Origin: Eubacteriaceae bacterium
GTDB lineage: Bacteria; Bacillota; Clostridia; Eubacteriales; Anaerofustaceae
Assembly: GCA_017613995.1 (NCBI GenBank)
Contig: JAGACT010000001.1
Coordinates: 1-5,545, forward strand
DNA: 5,545 bases
Reading direction: 5' to 3'
The notes under the pieces are model-generated. The model did not search any database and had not been told where the DNA came from. It worked only from the letters and a program-made list of their open reading frames with translations. The translations under genes and the position numbers were made by a program. Within the stretch, counting starts at the first letter, position 1. Each line of letters opens with the position of its first letter. Shown here piece after piece: positions 1 to 5,545 of the stretch.

Positions 1-1
1 C

Positions 2-2716
2 ATGCGCGGCGTTGAAACGGTGCAGCCCGGATACTACGCCGATCTGTTTGTCAGCGGAGGAGAAGAAGGCGCCGTGATCGTCCACGTGATGAGTCTGGAT
101 CTGAAAAAGTGCGACAGACCGGACTACATTAACCGCCCCCGCCTGATAGAGGGAAGGCTGCCCGAAAGCGTAAATGAATGCGTCGTGGATCAAAAGACGA
201 TCAGCAACGGGACCTACAGCATAGGGGACACGATAACCGTATGGTCGGATGCTTCCACGGAACTGGACAGCGTAATGAAGCAGACCGATTTCCGGATAGT
301 GGGCGGCGTGGAAAGCGTCCTTTACGTCTCATATGAAAGGGGCAGCGCATCCATCGGCAACGGAGTGATCTCATTTTTCATGTACGTTCCCGAACAGGCT
401 TTTGCCCTGCCGGTCTACACAGAGGTGTATGTGTCGTTCAGAGACACAAAGGAGCATATGTTCAACAGCGGCGGCTACGCATCCCTTATGGATGAGAAGA
501 TCGAGTCGGCAAAGAACATAGCGGGTATCCGGGAGGCCGAAAGGTATCAGGAAGTATACGATACCGCCATGGAGGAAATCGAAAAGAACCAGAAGCTCAT
601 CGACGACGCCAGGGCCCAGTACGAAGAGGGTCTGAGCAGCTATACCATGCAGATAGCCCAGGCGGAGAGCGAGATAGAGCAGGCAGAGGAACAGCTGGAG
701 CTGCTGGAACAGCTGTACTCGGTGGCCACTTCCCTCAACAGCACCCTTAACGGGATCTTTCCGGAGGATTCCTACGGCAGTATAGTGGATTTCGTCCGGC
801 AGCAGGGAAACGGGGAACTGACCGAAGAGGACCTGAGGGAAGCCTCCGAGAGCATCGACGGGATGATCGTCTACCTGAGGGACACCATCTCGGAATACCA
901 GGGCAGGCTGTGGGAAGCTGAACAGGCCCTTTATACGGCGAAGACAGAAGGCGCGAAGAAACTCAGTGACGCCCTGGCGAAGATAAACGACGGACAAAAG
1001 CAGATAGACGAGGCCAAAGCGGAGCTCGAAAAAATAGACAAGCCCAGCTGGTACGTTTTCGACCGCAGCAATAATCCGGGCTACTCCACATATGAGGACG
1101 ACGCTCTGAGGGTGGACAACGTGTCCAGGATCTTCCCCATATTCTTCATACTGGTGGCAACACTGGTGTGCACCACCACCATGACAAGGATGGTGGAGGA
1201 TGACAGGATGGGCATAGGGACCCTGAAGGCACTGGGATACTCAGAGCTTCTTATCCTTACGAGATATCTCGTTTACTCGAGCCTTGCCAGCCTCGCGGGA
1301 AGCATACTGGGGCTTTGCGTCGGCTTCAGGCTGTTCCCCACGATCATTTTCGCGGCCTACGGCGTGATGTACACTTTCCCTCCGGTATCTGCGTCCTTCC
1401 GTCCCGTGCTCGGGATCCTCAGCATCCTGGTAAGCCTTCTTTGCACGGGGCTCTCCGCCTATTTCGTATGCCGCAGGGAACTGATCAGCACCCCGGCCGC
1501 CCTGATGCGTCCCCGCACGCCGAAGGCGGGAAAGAGGATCTTTCTGGAGAAAATACCTTTCATATGGAACCGCATAAGCTTCCTGGGAAAGGTGACTATC
1601 AGGAACCTGATCCGTTACAAGAGCAGAGTCTTTATGACGATCATCGGCGTGGCGGGCTGTACGGCCCTTTTGTTTACCGGGTTCGGGCTGAGGTTTGCAA
1701 TAAGTTCCATTGTTGATCTGCAGTACAAGGAAATATTCACCTACGATCTGATGGCCGTCTACGACAACGAGATATCCGATGAGGAGACGCAGGAGCTCTT
1801 CGGCCTGGCGGACTCCTCGGGCTACATCACGGAATACACACCCGTGAAGCTGCAGTCGGTATCCTTCTCGACGCAGAGCGATATCAAAAGGGAAGTCTAT
1901 ATGCTGGTTGCGCCGGATCCGAAAAAGATAAACGAATTCATCGTATTGCGAGGCAGGACGGATCATGAGCCGGTATACCTTCAAAACGACGGGATCGTCA
2001 TCTGCGAAAAACTCTCGCTTCTGTATAATGTAAGCGAAGGGGACAGGGTAAGGATCTCCCTGTCGGATACCAAATACGCGGATTTCACGGTGACCGGGAT
2101 CTGTGAAAACTATACCCTGAACTACGTGTACATGACGTCCTCGGCCTACGAAAAGGCATTCGGGGAGGAATGCGTGCTCAACACTCTGCTGATCAACATG
2201 GTCAGCCCCTCCGACGAATCGAGGCTCGCGACACAGCTGCTGACCAACGACAATATTCTGGCGCTGAAGTTCTCCGCCTCAATGGGACAGAATTTCAGGG
2301 ATCTGGTGGGAGCTCTGGACTACATAGTGGTTCTGATAATCGCCTGCTCGGGAGCCCTGGCGTTCGTGGTCCTTTACAACCTGGCAAACATCAACGTCAC
2401 CGAACGGATCCGGGAGATAGCCACCATAAAGGTCCTCGGATTCCGTCACGGCGAAGTGGCCAGCTACATCAACCGGGAGAACACCGTATCCTCGCTCTTC
2501 GGGATAGCCGCAGGACTGGCTCTCGGGATACCCATGGAGAAATTCGTCATCCACACCGCGGAGGTGGATTCCGTAATGTTTCTGCCGACGGTGGATATCT
2601 ACTGTTATATATATGCGGCTGTGCTGGCCTTCGTCTTTACGGTCATAGTAAATACCGTCATGAGGGGCCGTCTGAAGAAGATAAACATGGTGGAGTCTCT
2701 GAAGAGCGTGGAATGA
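2..2716 (+). CDS. FtsX-family ABC transporter permease, two FtsX modules with coiled-coil insert (5' partial)
   Basis: This is the membrane subunit of an ABC transporter of the FtsX/MacB-like permease family, which works with a cytoplasmic ATPase not in this window. Numbering from the ATG at position 2, residues 1-165 form an extracytoplasmic domain. Residues about 170-347 are a Glu/Gln/Lys-rich coiled-coil hairpin whose turn lies near 248-273. The 'WYVFDRSNNPGY' motif (350-361) leads into the first FtsX module, with membrane segments near 376-397, 421-442 and 466-492 and the motif 'GTLKALGY' (406-413). A second module has a segment near 544-566, an extracytoplasmic part (567-765), then segments near 768-792, 826-848 and 866-887. 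It has 'EIATIKVLGF' (805-814) and ends 'MVESLKSVE'. The first membrane segment that normally precedes the N-terminal domain is missing, and the frame is open at the window edge, so the ATG at 2 is probably internal and the protein longer than 904 residues. The family assignment is firm. The substrate is unknown; lipid, peptide or cell-wall-hydrolase control are all possible for such permeases. Confidence 0.93.
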   Translation: MRGVETVQPGYYADLFVSGGEEGAVIVHVMSLDLKKCDRPDYINRPRLIEGRLPESVNECVVDQKTISNGTYSIGDTITVWSDASTELDSVMKQTDFRIVGGVESVLYVSYERGSASIGNGVISFFMYVPEQAFALPVYTEVYVSFRDTKEHMFNSGGYASLMDEKIESAKNIAGIREAERYQEVYDTAMEEIEKNQKLIDDARAQYEEGLSSYTMQIAQAESEIEQAEEQLELLEQLYSVATSLNSTLNGIFPEDSYGSIVDFVRQQGNGELTEEDLREASESIDGMIVYLRDTISEYQGRLWEAEQALYTAKTEGAKKLSDALAKINDGQKQIDEAKAELEKIDKPSWYVFDRSNNPGYSTYEDDALRVDNVSRIFPIFFILVATLVCTTTMTRMVEDDRMGIGTLKALGYSELLILTRYLVYSSLASLAGSILGLCVGFRLFPTIIFAAYGVMYTFPPVSASFRPVLGILSILVSLLCTGLSAYFVCRRELISTPAALMRPRTPKAGKRIFLEKIPFIWNRISFLGKVTIRNLIRYKSRVFMTIIGVAGCTALLFTGFGLRFAISSIVDLQYKEIFTYDLMAVYDNEISDEETQELFGLADSSGYITEYTPVKLQSVSFSTQSDIKREVYMLVAPDPKKINEFIVLRGRTDHEPVYLQNDGIVICEKLSLLYNVSEGDRVRISLSDTKYADFTVTGICENYTLNYVYMTSSAYEKAFGEECVLNTLLINMVSPSDESRLATQLLTNDNILALKFSASMGQNFRDLVGALDYIVVLIIACSGALAFVVLYNLANINVTERIREIATIKVLGFRHGEVASYINRENTVSSLFGIAAGLALGIPMEKFVIHTAEVDSVMFLPTVDIYCYIYAAVLAFVFTVIVNTVMRGRLKKINMVESLKSVE

Positions 2717-2803
2717 TCCTCCCTTCTGACAGTGGGACAGTCATAAGAAAGCATCCGCCAGACGGGTCCGGACGGCTGTCTCGCAGACCCGGTAAAAAAG
2801 GAA

Positions 2804-2843
2804 ACCGGATCGCCGTGCAGGGCAGTGATCCGGTATTTTATAC
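2804..2843 (+). terminator. Probable intrinsic terminator of the permease gene, possibly bidirectional
   Basis: A perfect 8-base inverted repeat, accggatc (2804-2811) and gatccggt (2827-2834), can be extended inwards by a G-U and a C-G pair. On the plus strand it is followed by ATTTTATAC (2835-2843), a short T-tract. It lies 87 bases after the permease stop codon. Read on the minus strand, the same stem is followed by TTCCTTTTTTA (2803 down to 2793), so it could also stop transcription coming from the regulator gene. The T-tract is weak on the plus side and interrupted by two Cs on the minus side. Confidence 0.55.
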
Positions 2844-2864
2844 ATGCGGGAGGATGTAAAACGG

Positions 2865-2903
2865 CATAAAAATACCGGGGCAGGTCTTCGTGCCTGCTAC
2901 CGG
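2865..2903 (-). terminator. Probable intrinsic terminator of the XRE regulator gene
   Basis: On the minus strand a stem forms from CCGG plus GCAGG paired with CCTGC plus CCGG (plus-strand arms 2875-2884 and 2893-2903). It has one small internal asymmetry and a loop of about eight bases. The stem is followed directly by TATTTTTATG (2874 down to 2865). It begins 54 bases after the regulator stop codon. The GC-rich stem with a run of five Ts is the usual arrangement of a factor-independent terminator. Confidence 0.6.
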
Positions 2904-2911
2904 CTGTTTCA

Positions 2912-2955
2912 GGGCGGCATCTGCTTGCAGTGCTGTCTGAGCGGTTCTGCCGCCC
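2912..2955. other. Stem-loop immediately after the regulator stop codon
   Basis: A perfect 8-base inverted repeat, gggcggca (2912-2919) and tgccgccc (2948-2955), encloses a 28-base loop. The loop itself holds the perfect short palindrome ctgcttgcag (2921-2930). The outer stem ends one base from the regulator's TGA codon (2957-2959). No T-tract follows on either strand, so it is not a canonical terminator. It may be a 3'-end stabilising structure of the regulator mRNA. The inverted repeat is seen directly; the function is inferred. Confidence 0.45.
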
Positions 2956-2956
2956 G

Positions 2957-3487
2957 TCACTCTTCTATCGTACGCATAAGGTTCTGTCTGCACCTGACGC
3001 TGTAGCGCAGGGTATAGGAATCCTCGCCCGCTTCCAGGGCTTTACGGATCTCCTCTATCTCCGACGTTACGTCATCCAGGCTGCGGTACCAGCCGAGAAA
3101 AGTGTTCTGGGCGCCCCAGTAGCTCATTTCCTTTCCGTCAGTCGCGAACAGGGCGTACTTTGGACTGTTTTTCCCGCCCCTGAATTCCTGTGAGCGTATC
3201 ACCTTCGAAACGTTCATGATGACGCCCTCCTTCGGAGATACGATACGGATGATGCCCGACGTGTTTTTGTCTACTCCGTCCTTTGCTGCCGTGCTCCCCG
3301 TCATCAGGCTGTCCAGCGAAACGTTCAGCTTTTCGGATATGATCAGAAGCTTCTCCGCTTCCGGGTAACCTTCTCCCTGTTCCCACTTCGAGACGGCCTG
3401 TCTGCTGACTCCAAGCAGCTCCGCCAGCTCTTCCTGGGACATGTTGTTATTCTTACGGACAGACTGCAGGTTCTGTGCAAAACTCAT
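2957..3487 (-). CDS. XRE-family helix-turn-helix regulator with uncharacterised C-terminal domain
   Basis: This is a DNA-binding transcriptional regulator of 176 residues. Residues about 5-60 are a classic XRE/Cro-CI type HTH: 'MSQEELAELLGVSRQAVSKWEQGEGYPEAEKL' reads through helices 2-4 of the fold (the motif spans residues 16-47), with the recognition helix around S28-E36 and the typical 'LNVSLDSLM' ending at 54-62. A Ser/Thr/Lys/Asp-rich linker (about 63-77) leads to a C-terminal part of roughly 80-100 residues, with 'SPKEGVIMNVSKVIRSQEF' (84-102), an aromatic stretch 'YWGAQNTFLGWY' (123-134) and a predicted helix (137-153). I do not recognise this part as a named effector domain; it may sense a ligand or mediate oligomerisation. 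The start is fixed by GGAGGA seven bases upstream. The gene is convergent with the permease and lies downstream of the acyltransferase in the same direction. Autoregulation is plausible because dyad-like sites lie just upstream of its promoter. The targets are unknown. Confidence 0.9.
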   Translation of the reverse strand: MSFAQNLQSVRKNNNMSQEELAELLGVSRQAVSKWEQGEGYPEAEKLLIISEKLNVSLDSLMTGSTAAKDGVDKNTSGIIRIVSPKEGVIMNVSKVIRSQEFRGGKNSPKYALFATDGKEMSYWGAQNTFLGWYRSLDDVTSEIEEIRKALEAGEDSYTLRYSVRCRQNLMRTIEE

Positions 3488-3494
3488 TTTGTCT

Positions 3495-3500
3495 TCCTCC
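3495..3500 (-). promoter_or_regulatory. Ribosome-binding site of the XRE regulator
   Basis: The minus strand reads GGAGGA seven bases before the ATG at 3487-3485. This is a near-perfect Shine-Dalgarno sequence at good spacing, and it settles the start codon of the regulator. Confidence 0.85.
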
Positions 3501-3512
3501 TTTTCCGAGAGG

Positions 3513-3541
3513 AGTATACCGCTCTTTTGTACGCCTTTCCA
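3513..3541 (-). promoter_or_regulatory. Putative sigma-A promoter of the XRE regulator
   Basis: On the minus strand a -10 box TATACT (3518 down to 3513, five of six consensus bases) lies 17 bases downstream of a weaker -35 box TGGAAA (3541 down to 3536, four of six). Transcription would begin near 3506, just upstream of the ribosome-binding site, giving a leader of about 20 bases. The optimal spacing and position support it, but the -35 match is modest. Confidence 0.5.
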
Positions 3542-3542
3542 C

Positions 3543-3577
3543 CAACCTGGGTTTGCTTTTTCGCAACTTCAGGTTGC
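3543..3577. promoter_or_regulatory. Pair of dyad-like 14-mers, candidate operator sites
   Basis: Two related near-palindromic 14-mers lie directly upstream of the putative -35 box: caacctgggtttgc (3543-3556) and caacttcaggttgc (3564-3577). They share 10 of 14 bases and start exactly 21 bases apart, about two helical turns. The second sits in the perfect dyad gcaac-N5-gttgc (3563-3577). The 7-mers caacctg (3543-3549) and caggttg (3570-3576) also form an inverted repeat across the pair. The layout suits a dimeric XRE protein binding side by side at its own promoter. The repeats are seen; the operator role is inferred. The rest of the 110-base spacer between the acyltransferase and regulator genes holds only the promoter, the ribosome-binding site and a doubtful 31-codon ORF. 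Confidence 0.4.
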
Positions 3578-3597
3578 ATTTCTCCGTTTCAGGCGCT

Positions 3598-5545
3598 CTA
3601 TTCGCCGAACAGGACCCGTTCCGCCTCCCGGGCCGCCGCGGCGCTGCCCTCTTCGCTCAGATGGATCCCGTCGGGGCTCATGTACTCGGGACGGGCCTTA
3701 AGAAGCTCCGTGAGGTCGATGACGGTGATGCCGTATCCGGAAAGGTCCATGGACACAGTGCGCTCGTTCACCGCCAGCACGAAGACCTCCCTGCCCTCAA
3801 GCAGGGATGCCACGGAGGCGTAATCCTCCTCGGTCACGAAGAGAGAGGAATCGAATCCCAGCACCACCCTGCGGGTGAGGGTGCCGTCCTGCTGTGCTTC
3901 GGCGAGCTTTTCGGCCACGTCTTCAGCGTCCCAGCCGCTGTCCGCGAAATATCCGCTGCCTGAAAGCCTTCCTCCCATGACGCTGCATATGCCGAGCACC
4001 AGGTCGTTCCCGTAAAAGCTGACCTTCTCGTTTTCCGCCTTTTCGTGCTCGGCGATGATCTGTGCCTTCTTTGCCTCGAAGATCTCCCGGTAGACCTCCA
4101 GTACCGATCGGTAGATAAGATCGGTGTATACGTGCTTTCCCTCCTCGCTGAGGTGCAGCCCGTCGTAGAAATATTCGGAATGGCCCGCGGACACCCCCTC
4201 CCAGTCGATGTAGTGGGTGTTGTCGTACTTTTCCGCCAGGGCTCTGTACTCGTCGTTCACGTGGACGCCCCAGTCGTTGGAGCAGCCTATCCAGAACACC
4301 GCCTCGCATCCCATAAGGTGGGACTGCAGCTCCTCCTTGTATTCGTCGGGCCCGTCCCCGTTGGTGCCCAGGTGCAGTATGACGCAGGGGGCCAGCATGC
4401 CCGACTCCTCCAGCTCCTCGGCCTTTTCCGTGGCGGACATTATCAGCCTTCCTATAATCGCGTCCATATATACGTTGGTAAAGGTCTCGGTGAACACGTC
4501 GGAAGCCCCCAGCATGACCGAATCCGCGATCACGGTTACGGGCATGTTTCGGACCATCTCATCCAGAGACTGTTCGTCGTTCTCCATCTGCAAAAGCATC
4601 TTCTCCCATGCGTCCGCCTCCTGCTGCATCCTCAGGGCGTATTCGTCCTGCTTCTGCTGCATGAGGGCCTCGTTCTCCGCTATCTGCTGCCTGAGAGCCT
4701 CCATCTCCTCGGTGTGGTCCTCCGCGATGACGTAGCGGTAAGCCCCGAAGAGGGAGAACGCCGCAACAAGACACAGGCACACCGCCGCCGCCTTCTTTTT
4801 CCCGAAAGAGCCGATGGACGAAAAGGCGAAGTGCAGTATCGCCGCGCTTAGAAGCGAAGCCAGAGCCGCCGCGGAGGTAATAAGATACGCCGGATACGCC
4901 GAGGGATCGACGAAGCCCGCCAGATACACAAACAGGTACTGTATCAGGTACAGCTCGTAGCTCACGGATGATACGGCCGAAAAAAGCTTTTCACCGATCA
5001 GGGGGCCCTCGTCCTTCGCGGCCACTGATATGTAAATGATAAGCACGTTCAGCACGGAGGCCCCGAACATGACCGGGGCGAAATAGGGGCTGGCGGAATC
5101 GGCGGCAAAGAACATGTATATCATCCCCCCCGTCAGGAGGCTGAACCAGACCGCTGCCGGTATCTTTGAGAGACTCATCCCGAGCTTTCTTCTGCGGGGG
5201 ATCCTTATCCACAGGCAGGCGCATACGCCCAGAAGCAGGGAAAACACCCTGGAGAAGGTGGAGTAGTACACGGTGACCATGTCGCAGCGCTCGCTCATGA
5301 TAAAAAACGCCCCAACGGACAGCGCCAAAAGAAGAGTGAACACGGCGGCGGGTCCTCCGGGGCGCCGCCTTCCGAAGAGCTTTTTTGTCAGGACGAAAAG
5401 CAGCGGGAACACCGCTTCGAACTGAAGAAGTATGGCCATGTACCACAGATGGGTAAACGGGGATTCCGCCCTTCTGGCGAAATAGTCGGCGTTGGCCGAG
5501 ATCTGCCAGAAATTGTCGTATCCGAGAAGGACGGAAGTGGTCTCC
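3598..5545 (-). CDS. OatA-like acyltransferase-3 membrane protein with tandem SGNH domains (5' partial)
   Basis: This protein probably O-acetylates an envelope glycan such as peptidoglycan, moving acyl groups across the membrane and transferring them outside. The frame is open to the window edge (648 residues visible, residue 1 = codon 5544-5542), so the Met at 5439 is internal. Residues 29-47 carry the acyltransferase-3 hallmark 'SPFTHLWYMAILLQFEAVF', with H32 in the HLWY motif. 'YYSTFSRVFSLLLG' (93-106) and 'SVSYELYLIQYL' (193-204) also fit the family. About eight membrane segments are visible, the last near 250-273, so the first few are missing. A charged coiled coil (about 276-331) follows. 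The first SGNH domain (about 336-485) has 'ADSVMLGAS' with Ser342, 'HLGTNGDG' with Asn395 and 'DGLHLSEEG' with Asp461/His464. A second, degenerate SGNH-like domain (about 508-648) keeps 'DGIHLSEEG' (Asp625/His628) but has 'LGFDSS' in place of 'LGTNG'. The family assignment is firm. The acceptor glycan cannot be told from sequence, so I give no gene symbol. Confidence 0.92.
   Translation of the reverse strand, partial: ETTSVLLGYDNFWQISANADYFARRAESPFTHLWYMAILLQFEAVFPLLFVLTKKLFGRRRPGGPAAVFTLLLALSVGAFFIMSERCDMVTVYYSTFSRVFSLLLGVCACLWIRIPRRRKLGMSLSKIPAAVWFSLLTGGMIYMFFAADSASPYFAPVMFGASVLNVLIIYISVAAKDEGPLIGEKLFSAVSSVSYELYLIQYLFVYLAGFVDPSAYPAYLITSAAALASLLSAAILHFAFSSIGSFGKKKAAAVCLCLVAAFSLFGAYRYVIAEDHTEEMEALRQQIAENEALMQQKQDEYALRMQQEADAWEKMLLQMENDEQSLDEMVRNMPVTVIADSVMLGASDVFTETFTNVYMDAIIGRLIMSATEKAEELEESGMLAPCVILHLGTNGDGPDEYKEELQSHLMGCEAVFWIGCSNDWGVHVNDEYRALAEKYDNTHYIDWEGVSAGHSEYFYDGLHLSEEGKHVYTDLIYRSVLEVYREIFEAKKAQIIAEHEKAENEKVSFYGNDLVLGICSVMGGRLSGSGYFADSGWDAEDVAEKLAEAQQDGTLTRRVVLGFDSSLFVTEEDYASVASLLEGREVFVLAVNERTVSMDLSGYGITVIDLTELLKARPEYMSPDGIHLSEEGSAAAAREAERVLFGE

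Noticed and set aside
1241..1984. Long minus-strand open frame of 247 codons inside the permease
   Set aside because: It is antisense to a well-supported gene with clear FtsX motifs. Its translation is Arg/His/Gln-rich with no recognisable domain, as expected of a reverse-frame shadow in GC-rich coding DNA.
2713..2859. 48-codon plus-strand ORF beginning in an ATGA overlap with the permease stop codon
   Set aside because: It has no Shine-Dalgarno at suitable spacing. It runs through two inverted repeats including the probable terminator, and its product (rich in Gly, Arg, Pro, Ser) looks like translated structured non-coding DNA.
2717..2956. Riboswitch, tRNA or CRISPR repeats in the convergent intergenic region
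   Set aside because: The region lies at two gene 3' ends and not in a leader. There is no tRNA-like cloverleaf with a T-loop, and there are no regularly spaced direct repeats; only individual stem-loops are visible.
3543..3577. Terminator for the acyltransferase gene in the spacer before the regulator
   Set aside because: The dyads here are short and are followed on the minus strand by A-rich rather than T-rich sequence, so they fit operator sites better than a terminator.
4045..4851. Long plus-strand open frame of 268 codons opposite the acyltransferase SGNH and coiled-coil region
   Set aside because: It is the complement of the real gene. The Val/Leu/His-rich translation shows no domain, and the minus-strand protein has strong motifs over the same bases.
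5437..5439. Met codon as the true start of the acyltransferase
   Set aside because: The frame stays open upstream to the window edge and encodes the first half of the 'SPFTHLWY' family motif, including its His, so the gene must start outside the window.

Overview
The window looks like a chromosomal segment from a moderately GC-rich Firmicute, most likely an uncultured or gut-type clostridial lineage (Eubacteriales/Lachnospiraceae-like). This is inferred from three things. The double-module FtsX permease has the coiled-coil insert and 'ALGY / MVESLKS' motifs typical of Clostridia. The acyltransferase is of the OatA type. The regulator gene has a strong GGAGGA ribosome-binding site. No rRNA, tRNA, CRISPR array, transposase or phage gene is visible.

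Layout. From the left edge to 2716 (+) runs a very long ABC-transporter permease whose N-terminus, and presumably its partner ATPase, lie outside the window. A 240-base convergent intergenic region (2717-2956) carries at least three stem-loops, two of which look like intrinsic terminators. On the minus strand, 3487 to 2957 encodes a 176-residue XRE-type repressor-like regulator with a C-terminal domain I cannot assign. A 110-base spacer (3488-3597) carries that gene's ribosome-binding site, a plausible sigma-A promoter and a pair of similar dyad-like 14-mers spaced 21 bases apart. From the right edge to 3598 (-) runs an acyltransferase-3 membrane protein with extracytoplasmic SGNH esterase/transferase domains. 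Its start is also outside the window.

How the genes relate. The permease is convergent with the other two and is probably an independent unit. The acyltransferase and the regulator are in the same direction. No clear terminator separates them, so read-through into the regulator is possible, but the regulator also appears to have its own promoter and possible autoregulatory sites. Both membrane proteins act at the cell envelope: one is the membrane half of an ABC system, and the other probably O-acetylates an envelope glycan. Nothing in the sequence ties them into one pathway.

The least ordinary feature is the acyltransferase C-terminus. It carries two SGNH-type domains in tandem. The first has an intact Ser/Asp/His set, and the second is degenerate but keeps a near-copy of the Asp-x-x-His block. 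I see no convincing new multi-gene system here; the remaining observations are smaller regulatory or domain-level points.
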